From positions 1 to 60,584 of the forward strand of contig JAVHLY010000017.1 in NCBI GenBank assembly GCA_031081585.1: a stretch of 60,584 nt of DNA. Direction: 5' to 3'. Source of the DNA: Armatimonadota bacterium. Lineage in GTDB: Bacteria; Sysuimicrobiota; Sysuimicrobiia; Sysuimicrobiales; Humicultoraceae. The position numbers were made by a program, and so were the translations under genes. Below the pieces are notes generated by a model that was not told the DNA's origin, did no database searches, and saw only the letters and a list, made by a program, of their open reading frames with translations. This document shows, piece by piece, positions 44,164 through 53,356 of this stretch; positions within the stretch are counted from its first letter, which is position 1, and every line of letters starts with the position of its first letter.

Positions 44164-44946
44164 ATGATCGACGCGCTGCGCACGTCCGACGACCGCCGCT
44201 GGTACACTCTGGCGGTAGCCGCGGTGGTCCTCTTCGCCTGGCTGACCCTGGCGGCCTGGGGGCGGTCCCCCTACGCGGTCTTCCTGGGCCACGGCGACGC
44301 CGGGGAGGTGTTCCCTCCGCCAGCGGGATCCTCCCCGGCGCTCCGCCTCGGCCTCTTCGTCGGCGGGTGGGTGCTCATGACGGTGGCGATGATGCTCCCC
44401 GCCAGCCTGCCGCTCCTCACCCTCTTCCGGCGGATGGTGCACCACCGCCGCCGTCGCGGGGGGCTGCTCGTCGCCCTGAGTGCGGGGTACCTAGGCGTGT
44501 GGGGCCTCTTCGGCCTGGGGGCCTACACCGGCGACCGGGTGGTCCACGTCGTCGTCGACCGCGCGGGCGCCGGGGCGGCGGCGGCCGCGCTGCTCCTCCC
44601 CACGGTCCTGCTGGCCGCCGGGCTCTACCAGTTCACCGGCTTGAAGGACCGCTGCCTGCAGGCCTGCCGGTCCCCCTACCTGTTCGTAGCCGAACGGTGG
44701 CGCGGCCGGCGGCCCGCGCTCGAGGCCTTCCGGCTGGGGGTGGACCACGGGCTCTTCTGCGTGGGGTGTTGCTGGACGCTGATGCTCCTGATGTTCGCCG
44801 TGGGGGTGGGGCACCTGACCTGGATGCTGGTGCTGGGCGCGGTCATGGGCACCGAACGCGCCGCGCCCTGGGGACGGGCCCTCACCCGTCCCGTGGGCGT
44901 GCTGCTGGTGCTCTGGGCCCTGGGCCGCCTGGTGCGCGGGGCGTAG
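44164..44946 (+). CDS. DUF2182 predicted metal-binding integral membrane protein
   Basis: 260 residues from the ATG at 44164; a GTG at 44125 with GAGG nearby is an alternative start. Six or so membrane helices. Family features are GWVLMTVAMMLPASLPLL with paired Met, YQFTGLKDRCLQACRSP with two Cys, and DHGLFCVGCCWTLMLLMFAVG with three Cys. Met and Cys residues lie inside or next to helices, as in metal-binding membrane proteins. It ends the ECF sigma operon and converges on the HD-domain gene 15 nt away. Confidence 0.9.
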   Translation: MIDALRTSDDRRWYTLAVAAVVLFAWLTLAAWGRSPYAVFLGHGDAGEVFPPPAGSSPALRLGLFVGGWVLMTVAMMLPASLPLLTLFRRMVHHRRRRGGLLVALSAGYLGVWGLFGLGAYTGDRVVHVVVDRAGAGAAAAALLLPTVLLAAGLYQFTGLKDRCLQACRSPYLFVAERWRGRRPALEAFRLGVDHGLFCVGCCWTLMLLMFAVGVGHLTWMLVLGAVMGTERAAPWGRALTRPVGVLLVLWALGRLVRGA

Positions 44947-44961
44947 TGGCCGGCGCGACGG

Positions 44962-45732
44962 CTAGAGCAGCTTCACCCCGTTGATGGTCAGCTTGAAGGA
45001 GCACCCCAGGAACTCGGCGGCCCGCCGGCACATCACCATGCGCGTGAGGAAGATCTCGAAGTACTCCATCACCGGCGAGCTCTCGGTGTCGATGACCAGT
45101 TCGAGGGTGATGGTGCGGCTCTTCTCGTCCACGCGCAGGAAGGAGTGCTCCACCGCGTAGTTCACCCGGTCGTGGATGTCAAAGGTGGTCGGGTCGGGGT
45201 TGCGCACCCGGGTGCGGTGGACGTCCGACTTGTCGGAGAGGATGACGGCGGCGCCCACCGCGCTCACCGGCTCGCCGTGCGGTTCCTCGTGGTTGCCGAT
45301 GGCCCCCATGACCACCGCCCGCTCGTCCGGGGCCATCCCCAGGCGGGCCAGGATCCCACCGGCCAGCACCGCCCCGGTGTGCTCGTGGTTCACCCGACCC
45401 ACCAGGTTGCCGATGTCGTGCAGGTAGCCGGCCACGGCGGCGAGCTGGGCCTGGCGGTCGTCGTAGCCCAGTCGCTTGAGGATGTTGTAGGCGATGTTGG
45501 CCGTCAGGTTGGCGTGGCGGAAGCCGTGCTCCGTGTAGCCGATGGCGCCGGTGTACTCGTTGGCCTTCTCGATGTAGGCGGCCACCTCGGGGTCGCGCTT
45601 GACCTCCTCCAGCGAGACCCCCGGCCGCTGCGGCGGCGGGGTGGTCTCGACCAGGGCCCCCGCCGCCTCCTCCGGCGCCGGCGGGGCCGGCGGGACGACC
45701 CGCCGGCGGGCCCGCGCCCGCGCCACCCTCAC
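44962..45732 (-). CDS. HD-domain phosphohydrolase
   Basis: 256 residues. After a Pro/Ala-rich N-terminus, the HD domain shows EHGFRHANLTANIAYNIL (first His), GYLHDIGNLVGRVNHEHTGA (HD pair and following His) and VILSDKSDVHRTRVR (late Asp). The C-terminal 90 residues form an alpha/beta domain, VNYAVEHSFLRVDEKSRTITLELVIDTE, not recognised. HD proteins of this kind are metal-dependent phosphohydrolases, some acting on cyclic or poly-nucleotides. The GTG overlaps the yajC stop. Confidence 0.85.
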   Translation of the reverse strand: MRVARARARRRVVPPAPPAPEEAAGALVETTPPPQRPGVSLEEVKRDPEVAAYIEKANEYTGAIGYTEHGFRHANLTANIAYNILKRLGYDDRQAQLAAVAGYLHDIGNLVGRVNHEHTGAVLAGGILARLGMAPDERAVVMGAIGNHEEPHGEPVSAVGAAVILSDKSDVHRTRVRNPDPTTFDIHDRVNYAVEHSFLRVDEKSRTITLELVIDTESSPVMEYFEIFLTRMVMCRRAAEFLGCSFKLTINGVKLL

Positions 45733-46034
45733 CGCCGCCCCCCGGCGGCGCGCTCCGGCATCGCCGCCACCCGGCCGCGCACGCTCTGGACGGCGGCGCG
45801 GTCGGCCCGCACGCGCACGTTGGGGGCCAGCTCCAGCACCAGGACGTCGTCCTTCACCTCGAGGATGGTGGCGTGCAGGCCGCCGATGGTGACGACGCGG
45901 TCGCCCGGCCGCAGCGCCGCCAGCATCTCCCGGCGCCGCCGCATCTGCACCATCTGCGGCCGCCAGAAGAGCAGGTACATCAGCACGAAGAAGACGAGCA
46001 GCGGGATGAGCCCCGCCAGCTGCTGGCTGGTCAT
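45729..46034 (-). CDS. yajC: Preprotein translocase accessory subunit YajC
   Basis: 101 residues from the ATG at 46034 with GAGAGGAG upstream. One N-terminal membrane helix (LAGLIPLLVFFVLMYLLFWRPQ), then MRRRREMLAALRPGDRVVTIGGLHATILEVKDD, the cytosolic beta barrel of YajC. The tail is Arg/Ala-rich. YajC associates with SecDF-SecYEG; secD/secF are not next to it here. It is coupled to the HD gene. Confidence 0.93.
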   Translation of the reverse strand: MTSQQLAGLIPLLVFFVLMYLLFWRPQMVQMRRRREMLAALRPGDRVVTIGGLHATILEVKDDVLVLELAPNVRVRADRAAVQSVRGRVAAMPERAAGGRR

Positions 46035-46130
46035 CGACACGACTCCTCTCCGGGCGCCGCAGCGCCGCCGGCGGACGGCGTCCCGACCGCTCCCGACCGC
46101 CCGGGCCCCTCGCCGGGCTGCCGACGCGCC

Positions 46131-46158
46131 CGCTACAATAGCACCGCTACCATAGCAC
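46131..46158. repeat. Perfectly adjacent 14-nt tandem direct repeat
   Basis: CGCTACAATAGCAC (46131-46144) is followed immediately by CGCTACCATAGCAC, differing at one base. Each copy contains a -10-like hexamer (TACAAT, TACCAT). The pair lies between the divergent yajC gene and the hypothetical gene at 46179, 20 nt before its ATG, so it could be a regulator site or a doubled -10. A 10-nt repeat (TCCCGACCGC twice) lies at 46081-46100. Confidence 0.75.
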
Positions 46159-46178
46159 GTCTGCGGGGAGGAGGACGG

Positions 46179-46646
46179 ATGGCCGAGGAACGGGAGCTCT
46201 CCCGGGAGGAGAAGATCGCCGCCGCGCGCGCCAAGGTGGAGGCGATCAAGCGGCAGCGGGCGGCTGCGCAGGCCGGGCAGGCCGCGGCGGCGCCCCAGGC
46301 CGCGGCGGCGCGGACGCTGGAGGTCCCCGTCTCCTCCGTGAACCCGGGCGGGCGGCCCGTGGACAAGATCGAGGGGCGCACCGTGGTGGCCTACGGCACC
46401 GTGAACCAGGCCGTGGACATCGTCGGCGGGCCGGAGGACCAGGAGAACCTGAAGAAGCTCCTCGGCGGGATCAGCGGCTATCCCAACCCGCTGCGCCGCA
46501 ACGCGATCCAGGTGGACTACCGGTACTACCGCGAGGCCCGACGGCGGCTGGAGGCGGCCGGCTACCGCGTCGAGGAGCGGGACTACCTCGGGCGGCCCCT
46601 CAGCGAATGGACGCCCGAGCGGCGCGGCTGGACGCGGGTGGAGTGA
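46179..46646 (+). CDS. Conserved-looking hypothetical protein
   Basis: 155 residues with GGGGAGGAGG before the ATG. The N-terminal 50 residues are charged, helical and Ala/Gln-rich (REEKIAAARAKVEAIKRQR). A compact C-terminal part has TVVAYGTVNQAVDIVGGPED, LLGGISGYPNPLRRNAIQVDYRYY (written in parts), REARRRLEAAGYRVEERDYLG and ends WTPERRGWTRVE. I do not recognise a family. A regulatory-looking tandem repeat precedes it and a strong hairpin follows it, so it is probably transcribed alone. Confidence 0.7.
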   Translation: MAEERELSREEKIAAARAKVEAIKRQRAAAQAGQAAAAPQAAAARTLEVPVSSVNPGGRPVDKIEGRTVVAYGTVNQAVDIVGGPEDQENLKKLLGGISGYPNPLRRNAIQVDYRYYREARRRLEAAGYRVEERDYLGRPLSEWTPERRGWTRVE

Positions 46647-46663
46647 CGCCCCGGGCACCGGGG
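46647..46663 (+). terminator. Short GC hairpin after the hypothetical gene
   Basis: GCCCCGG-GCA-CCGGGGC, a perfect 7-bp stem with a 3-nt loop, begins at the base after the stop codon. No U-run follows. It probably ends or weakens transcription before the glutamate dehydrogenase gene 32 nt further on. Confidence 0.45.
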
Positions 46664-46694
46664 CCGCCCACGACCTGACCGCGTCCTGACGGCC

Positions 46695-47975
<1,281 letters not shown>

Positions 47976-47977
47976 CC

Positions 47978-48964
47978 CTGGTCCTGCGCCTCCGCCCCGC
48001 CCCGCCCTTCCGGCTCGACCTGACCGTCTGGCTGCTGCGCCGCCGCCCCCTCTACACTGTGGACTGCCTGGAGGAGGATGCCTACCGCCGCGTCCTCCTC
48101 CTCGACGGGCAGGCGGTGACGGTGCGCGTCACCCAGACCGGCCCGCCCGCGGCGCCACGCCTCCTGGTCGAGGCCGCCGGGACGCCGGCGACGGCCACGC
48201 CGGCCATCCGCCGGTGGCTCGAGCGCGTGCTCGGGCTCCGGGTGGACCTGGCCCCCTTCTACCGCATGGCCGCGTTCGACCCGCGCCTGGGGCCGCTGGC
48301 CCACCGCTTCCGCGGCCTGCGGCCGCCCCAGTTCCCCAGCGTCTTCGAGGCGGTCGTGAACGCCATCGCCTGCCAGCAGGTCTCGCTCGCGCTGGGGCTC
48401 ACGCTCCTCAACCGCCTGGCGCTGGCCTTCGGCCGCCGGCCCGCTCGGGGCGGCGGGTGGGCCTTCCCGGCCCCCGAGGACCTGGCGCGCGTCCCCCCGG
48501 CGGCGCTCCACCGCCTCGGCTTCAGCCGGGCGAAGGCGGAGGCCATCGTCGAGCTGGCCCGCGCGGTGCGGGCGGGGCTCGACCTGGAAGGGCTGCGCCG
48601 CCTGAGCGACGCGGCGGCGATGGGGCGGCTGCTGGCCCTGCGCGGCATCGGCCGGTGGAGCGCCGAGTACGTGCTCCTGCGCGGGCTGGGGCGGCTGCAC
48701 GTCTTCCCGGCCGACGACCTGGGGGCACAGGCCAGCCTGCAGCGCTGGTTCGGCCTCCCGCACCGGCCGGACCGCGACGAGGTCCAGCGCCTGCTCGCCC
48801 CCTGGCAGCCCTACGCGGGGCTGGTCTACTTCCACCTCTTGCTGGACGGCCTGGCGCGGCGGGGCCTGGTGCTCGGCGGCGGCGCAGACGATGGCGGGGA
48901 GGCACCCGAGGCCGGCGCGGGACCTGAAGAGAGCCGTGGCGCGGCGGGCGGCGGTCCCGGGTAG
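47978..48964 (+). CDS. AlkA-like DNA-3-methyladenine glycosylase
   Basis: About 328 residues. FRLDLTVWLLRRRPLYTVD begins the AlkA-type N-terminal domain. FPSVFEAVVNAIACQQVSLALGLTLLNRLALAFG and the HhH-GPD motif LLALRGIGRWSAEYVLLRGLGRLHVFPADDLGAQ (with the catalytic Asp) follow. It would remove alkylated bases. No ATG, GTG or TTG is in frame after the gdhA stop before conserved sequence, so a CTG at 47978 (or 47984) is the likely start. The Gly/Ala-rich tail overlaps DUF488 on the other strand by 139 nt. Confidence 0.85.
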   Translation: MVLRLRPAPPFRLDLTVWLLRRRPLYTVDCLEEDAYRRVLLLDGQAVTVRVTQTGPPAAPRLLVEAAGTPATATPAIRRWLERVLGLRVDLAPFYRMAAFDPRLGPLAHRFRGLRPPQFPSVFEAVVNAIACQQVSLALGLTLLNRLALAFGRRPARGGGWAFPAPEDLARVPPAALHRLGFSRAKAEAIVELARAVRAGLDLEGLRRLSDAAAMGRLLALRGIGRWSAEYVLLRGLGRLHVFPADDLGAQASLQRWFGLPHRPDRDEVQRLLAPWQPYAGLVYFHLLLDGLARRGLVLGGGADDGGEAPEAGAGPEESRGAAGGGPG

Positions 48965-49518
48965 AGGAGGCGCCGGCCCTCCACGCGGGCAAAAGGCGGC
49001 AGGCGGTGGGCCTCGCAGCGGTCCTCGAGGATGTGGCGCACCCCCCACCCGCGCACGAGGAAGGCATCGGCCAGCAGCTGCCGGTGGCACCGCCACGGCA
49101 CCGCCTCGGCGCACATGAGGGCCACCCGCCGGCCGGCGGCTAGCGCTTCCAGCTCTTCCATGATCCGCTCGAAGGCCTCCGTGAGCATGAAGTCGGCGTA
49201 GGCGCGGAACGCGCCGACACGCCAGCCGGTGTTGAGCGAGGCGGCCTCGGGCCGCCGGTAGCCGCCGAGGTCCTCGCGCCAGGTGTAGGCGATCCCGCGG
49301 TCGGCCAGGGCCGCGGCCAGCGGCTCCCGGTGGAAGTGCGGGAAGCGGCGCGAGGAGGGCCAGCGCCGCACGTCGACGAGGTGCTCGATGCGGTGGGCGT
49401 CGAGGAGGGCGAGCAGGGTCTCCAGCGTGCGGGTCGAGTGGCCGACCGTGTGCACGGTGCGGGGCCCCAGGCACGCCGGGCTCCCCGGGGCGGCGGAAAG
49501 GTCTGTCGCGCTCACCAC
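48826..49518 (-). CDS. DUF488 family protein
   Basis: 230 residues. VHTVGHSTRTLETLLALLDAHRIEHLVDVRRWPSSRRFPHF (in parts), EDLGGYRRPE, and VALMCAEAVPWRCHRQLLAD with two Cys are the DUF488 signature. The function is unknown; links to DNA or RNA repair have been suggested from context, which fits the AlkA gene next door. The last 45 residues are Pro/Ser-rich, lie antisense to the alkA tail, and are probably not part of the fold. Two GTGs (49518, 49515) compete as the start. Confidence 0.85.
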   Translation of the reverse strand: MVSATDLSAAPGSPACLGPRTVHTVGHSTRTLETLLALLDAHRIEHLVDVRRWPSSRRFPHFHREPLAAALADRGIAYTWREDLGGYRRPEAASLNTGWRVGAFRAYADFMLTEAFERIMEELEALAAGRRVALMCAEAVPWRCHRQLLADAFLVRGWGVRHILEDRCEAHRLPPFARVEGRRLLYPGPPPAAPRLSSGPAPASGASPPSSAPPPSTRPRRARPSSKRWK

Positions 49519-49556
49519 CTGGGCAGGGAGGAGGCGGGAAGGAGGCGAGACTTGCC

Positions 49557-50228
49557 ATGTGGGAGCGTCTGGCCGCCCCCTGGCAGGCGTGCCTGGAGGA
49601 AGCCTGGGCGGCGTACTGCGCCGGCTCGGTCCCCGCCGGGGCCGTGGTGGTGGACGGCGAGGGGCGCATCCAGAGCCGCGGGCGGAACCGCCGCCGGGAC
49701 GCGCACACCGGCGTGCTGCCCCTGGCCGGGGTGCGCCTGGCCCATGCCGAGTTGAACGCGCTGCTCGTCCTGAGCCCCGCCGTCGACCCGCGCGCCTGCA
49801 CGCTCTACGCCACGAGCGAACCCTGCCCGCTGTGCGTCGGCGCCCTGGCCGTGGCCCACATCCGCCGCCTGCACTACGCCAGCCGCGAGCCCTGGGCCGG
49901 CGGGGTGGCGCTGCTGCGGCTCACGCCCTACCTGGCCGGCAAGGGGATCGCCGTCCAGGGACCGGAGGACCCCGACCTGGAGGAAGCCATCGTAGCGGCG
50001 ACGGTGGAGTCCTTCCTCCACGGCCACCCGACCCGGGAGGGGCGCATCGTGGAGGCGTACCGTCAGGTGACGCCGGTCGGTGTGGAGGTGGGCTGGCAGC
50101 TCTTCGCCTCCGGCGACCTGCGCCGCTGGCGCGACCAGGGGATCGCGGCCGCGCGGGTCTGGACCTGGCTCGGCGAGATGGTCACGGTCGCGCGCGCCCG
50201 TCTCGCCGTCCCCGCCCCTCCGCCCTAA
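49557..50228 (+). CDS. CMP/dCMP-type zinc deaminase with C-terminal extension
   Basis: 223 residues. The N-terminal 125 residues have the cytidine-deaminase-like zinc site: HAE (His63, Glu65) in VRLAHAELNALL and Cys90/Cys93 in SEPCPLCVGA. The remaining 95 residues are helical (IVAATVESFLHG, VGVEVGWQLFASGDLRRW) and are not part of the usual deaminase. The substrate is unknown; tRNA adenosine or guanine deaminases are possible relatives. Its TAA overlaps the spoIID stop by 4 nt on the opposite strand (CTAA). Confidence 0.85.
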   Translation: MWERLAAPWQACLEEAWAAYCAGSVPAGAVVVDGEGRIQSRGRNRRRDAHTGVLPLAGVRLAHAELNALLVLSPAVDPRACTLYATSEPCPLCVGALAVAHIRRLHYASREPWAGGVALLRLTPYLAGKGIAVQGPEDPDLEEAIVAATVESFLHGHPTREGRIVEAYRQVTPVGVEVGWQLFASGDLRRWRDQGIAAARVWTWLGEMVTVARARLAVPAPPP

Positions 50229-51379
50229 GAGCGTCGCTCCACCTGCACCCCCCGGTAGTAGTGCTGCAGGATCTCCACGTAGGAGCGTCCCGCCAGCCCC
50301 ATGCCGCGCGCGCCCCACTGGCTCAGCCCCACGCCGTGCCCCGAGCCGCGCCCCTGGAACTCGGCGGCCGCCACCTCGTCGTTGGGGACGAGGCGCAGGG
50401 TGAAGAGCGTGCTGCGCAGGACGCTCACCCCCACCAGCGTCCGCAACTCGGTCCCTTTCAGCTCGAGCGTCCCGTGGCCGCCGGTGACGCGCACGGCCAG
50501 GACGCGCCCCGACGGCGAGAGAGCGGCCACCTCGACCCCCGTCACGCCGCTCACCGGCCGGCCGGCCCGGCGCAGCCGCGCCTCCAGTTCCGGGAGGTCG
50601 ACGCGGGTGAGCCACTGGCCTACCGGGGAGCCCTCCACCCAGGGATCCGGCACCGAGCGCAGGTAGGGATAGGCCACGCCCCACACCAGCTCGCTGGCCT
50701 CGGTCATCCCTCCCGAGTCGGCGTGGTAGGCGGCGAAGATGGGCCTGCCGCCATATGTGGCCACCATTCCCCGGGTGGCGTCCACCGCCGCCGTGGCCCG
50801 CGGGTCCTCGGCGTTCACCCCGCCGTAGACCTGCGAGTCGGTGGTGGCCCGCAGGTCGTACCCCTCGGCGGCGAACCGCCCCAGGGAGGCGAAGGCCAGG
50901 GTGCGCGCCGCCACCGCCTGCGCCTTCAGCGTCTCCGCCGGCCACCGTGGGTCGACCTCCATCTTCAGGACGCCGTAGAGGTACTCTTCGACGTCGAGCT
51001 CGTTCACCACCGTGATCCCCTGACCGGCGCGCCGCAGCTCGATCACGCCGCGGTAGGCGCGCGAGCCGACGGCCAGGGGGGCTGAGGTCGGCTGGAGCCG
51101 GACGACGGGGCCATAGGTCCGCCCGGCTGCGGTGATGCCGCCCGGCACCGGCCGGAACTCGTAGGTCCCCGCCGGGAGGGCCTCCGCCTGCTGGCTCGCC
51201 GGATCGCCGAGGGTGGCGGGCGCCGGTGTCGAGACGGTCACCGACGGCTGCGCCAGGAGGATCCCCACCCGTACGAGCTGTCCGGCGGAGGCGCGGGTGT
51301 GCCGTGCTGGCACGAGCCCGCCGGCGAGCGCGACGGCCAGCGCCGCCAGCAGGAAGGCGAGGCGCGCCGGGGAGCCCAT
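50225..51379 (-). CDS. SpoIID/LytB-domain protein
   Basis: 384 residues with a signal peptide (ARLAFLLAALAVALAGGLVPA). SpoIID motifs: YRGVIELRR..GITVVNELDVEEYLYGVLKMEVDPRWPAETLKAQAVAARTLAF (in parts), TTDSQVYGG, YHADSGGMTEASELVWG, and GRGSGHGVGLSQWGARGMGLAG. In sporulators SpoIID is a lytic transglycosylase, but homologues are common in non-sporulating phyla, and the ruvB-DUF2905-spoIID order is shared with them, so sporulation is not implied. Confidence 0.92.
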   Translation of the reverse strand: MGSPARLAFLLAALAVALAGGLVPARHTRASAGQLVRVGILLAQPSVTVSTPAPATLGDPASQQAEALPAGTYEFRPVPGGITAAGRTYGPVVRLQPTSAPLAVGSRAYRGVIELRRAGQGITVVNELDVEEYLYGVLKMEVDPRWPAETLKAQAVAARTLAFASLGRFAAEGYDLRATTDSQVYGGVNAEDPRATAAVDATRGMVATYGGRPIFAAYHADSGGMTEASELVWGVAYPYLRSVPDPWVEGSPVGQWLTRVDLPELEARLRRAGRPVSGVTGVEVAALSPSGRVLAVRVTGGHGTLELKGTELRTLVGVSVLRSTLFTLRLVPNDEVAAAEFQGRGSGHGVGLSQWGARGMGLAGRSYVEILQHYYRGVQVERRS

Positions 51380-51380
51380 G

Positions 51381-51602
51381 TCAGCGGCGGCTCAACACGA
51401 CCGTCAGGAGGATGGTGAGGAGCAGGCTGAGCACCAGGCTCGTGACGATGGGGAAGTAGAAGATGAACCCGTCCCGTCGGATGACGATGTCCCCGGGCAG
51501 GCGCGGGATCCGCCCCAGCACCGTGACCAGCACGCCGACCGCGACCAGGACCACGCCCAGGAGGATGAGCACCCGGCCGATGGGCGCGAGGTCGTTCACC
51601 AT
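51381..51602 (-). CDS. DUF2905 small membrane protein
   Basis: 73 residues, two hydrophobic spans around a conserved [27 protein letters not shown] loop, which is the DUF2905 signature. Its ATG overlaps the ruvB stop by 7 nt. It is regularly found after ruvB; the role is unknown. Confidence 0.9.
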   Translation of the reverse strand: MVNDLAPIGRVLILLGVVLVAVGVLVTVLGRIPRLPGDIVIRRDGFIFYFPIVTSLVLSLLLTILLTVVLSRR

Positions 51603-52645
51603 AGCTGCCCCTGGTCGCGTCCCCCCTCCGGCGGGGTCAGGCCGAGGTGGCGGTAGGCCGCGGGGGTGGCCCGGCGGCCGGCCGGCGTCCGCGAGAGGAA
51701 GCCGCGCGTGAGCAGGAAGGGCTCCACCACCTCCTCCAGCGTCTGCACCTCCTCGTTCAGCGTCGCCGCCAGCGCCTCGATCCCTACCGGGCCACCCCGG
51801 TAGACCTCGATGACCCCCCGCAGCAGGCGGCGGTCCAGCTCGTCGAGCCCGGCGTCGTCCACCCCTTCAAAGTCTAGCGCCTCCCGCGCCAGCGGCCCCG
51901 TGATGCGCCCGTCCCCCCGCACCTGGGCGAAGTCGCGCACCCGCCGCAGCAGGCGGTTGGCGATGCGGGGGGTGCCGCGGGCGCGGCGGGCGATCTCGTG
52001 GGCGCCATCGGGGGTGACCTCCACCCCCAGGATGGCCGCCGAGCGCAGGACGACGCGCTCCAGGTCCTCCACCGGGAAGAAGTCGAGGTGGTGGACGATG
52101 CCGAACCGCTCGCGCAGCGGCGAGGAGAGCAGCCCGGCGCGGGTCGTGGCGCCCACCAGGGTGAAGGGCTTCAGCCGGTAGCGCAGCGTGCGGGCGTGCG
52201 CGCCCTTGTCGATGACGAAGTGGACGCAGAAGTCCTCCATGGCCGGGTAGAGGAGTTCCTCCACCGCCCGCGGCAGGCGGTGGATCTCGTCGATGAAGAG
52301 GACGTCCCCGCGCTCCAGGTTCGTCAGGATCCCCATGAGGTCGCCGCCGCGCTCCAGGGCCGGGCCGGAGGTCTGGACGAAGTGGCCGCCCATCTCGTTG
52401 GCCACCACGCCGGCGATGGTCGTCTTCCCCAGCCCGGGGGGGCCGTGCAGCAGGATGTGGTCCACGGGCTCGCCGCGCTCGCGGGCGGCCTGCAGGCTGA
52501 TGCGCAGTCCCTCGATGACCCGGGCCTGCCCGATGCACTCGTCGAGCCGCTGCGGTCGCAGGCTGCGGATGAGGACCTCCTCGTCCGCCGCCACCGCCCC
52601 GCCGGCCGCCGCACCGCGCCGGTCGCGCGCGCCCTCAGGCGCCAT
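51596..52645 (-). CDS. ruvB: Holliday junction branch-migration ATPase RuvB
   Basis: 349 residues from the ATG at 52645, chosen because GGAGGGAGG precedes it; a reading from 52717 adds only Gly/Pro-rich residues. AAA+ motifs: [12 protein letters not shown] (Walker A), LFIDEIHRL (Walker B), [18 protein letters not shown] (sensor 1 and Arg finger), and [18 protein letters not shown] (sensor 2). The C-terminal winged helix ends YRHLGL. It drives branch migration with RuvA. Confidence 0.97.
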   Translation of the reverse strand: MAPEGARDRRGAAAGGAVAADEEVLIRSLRPQRLDECIGQARVIEGLRISLQAARERGEPVDHILLHGPPGLGKTTIAGVVANEMGGHFVQTSGPALERGGDLMGILTNLERGDVLFIDEIHRLPRAVEELLYPAMEDFCVHFVIDKGAHARTLRYRLKPFTLVGATTRAGLLSSPLRERFGIVHHLDFFPVEDLERVVLRSAAILGVEVTPDGAHEIARRARGTPRIANRLLRRVRDFAQVRGDGRITGPLAREALDFEGVDDAGLDELDRRLLRGVIEVYRGGPVGIEALAATLNEEVQTLEEVVEPFLLTRGFLSRTPAGRRATPAAYRHLGLTPPEGGRDQGQLW

Positions 52646-52723
52646 CGTCCTCCCTCCGGTGGCCGCGCTCCCCGGGCCGGCGGCCACGCTTCCCGGCCCG
52701 GGCCGCTCCGCGCCCATGACCCG

Positions 52724-53356
52724 TCACGCCGGGGCCTCCGCCGCCTGCCGCACCCGGTAGACCTCCTGGAAGAGGGCCTCGGCGTCGGCGATGGCCGGGT
52801 TGCGCCGCAGCGCCTCCTCGACCATCCGCCGCGCCTCGGCGGGCCGGTGCCCCAGCTGGCGCGTGAGGACCTCCACCACCTCGGCCCGGAAGTCCTCGGC
52901 GGGCGGTGCCGCCTCTGCCGGGGCCGCCTCCTGCAGGAGGGCGTACTTCCCCATCTTGCCGTGCAGGGCGGCGACGATCTTCTCCGCCGTGCGCTGCCCG
53001 ATCCCCGGCAGGCGGCGCAGGAAGGCCACGTCCTTGCGCTCGATGGCCTCGGCGATGGCCGCCACGGGGTGGGTGATGGCCCGGACCGCCCTGGCCGGCC
53101 CCACGCCGTCCACGGTGATGAAGCGCTCGAAGAACTCCTGCTCCACCTCGCGGCGGAACCCCACCAGCAGCGGCCGCGGCTGGTTGGGCGTGACGTGGTA
53201 CGAGATGAAGAGGGCCACCTCTTCCCCCTCCCCGGCCGCCTGCAGCCCGCGCGCCACCACCGCCGGCAGGTGGACCTCGTACCCCACACCGCCCGCCTCG
53301 ACGACGACCCGGTCCTCAGCGCGCCGCAGGACCCGGCCGCGCAGGAAGGCGATCAT
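52724..53356 (-). CDS. ruvA: Holliday junction-binding protein RuvA
   Basis: 210 residues from the ATG at 53356 (ATGA overlap with ruvC). OB fold IAFLRGRVLRRAEDRVVVEAGGVGYEVHLP, two HhH motifs (FITVDGVGPARAVRAI and LRRLPGIGQRTAEKIV), and a C-terminal domain III after an Ala/Pro/Glu linker. It binds four-way junctions and recruits RuvB. The 78-nt gap to ruvB contains only its ribosome site and Gly/Pro-rich coding-like sequence. Confidence 0.96.
   Translation of the reverse strand: MIAFLRGRVLRRAEDRVVVEAGGVGYEVHLPAVVARGLQAAGEGEEVALFISYHVTPNQPRPLLVGFRREVEQEFFERFITVDGVGPARAVRAITHPVAAIAEAIERKDVAFLRRLPGIGQRTAEKIVAALHGKMGKYALLQEAAPAEAAPPAEDFRAEVVEVLTRQLGHRPAEARRMVEEALRRNPAIADAEALFQEVYRVRQAAEAPA

Noticed and set aside
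50225-51379. SpoIID-like gene as evidence of endospore formation
   Set aside because: Homologues next to ruvB and DUF2905 are widespread in non-sporulating phyla and no other sporulation gene is seen.
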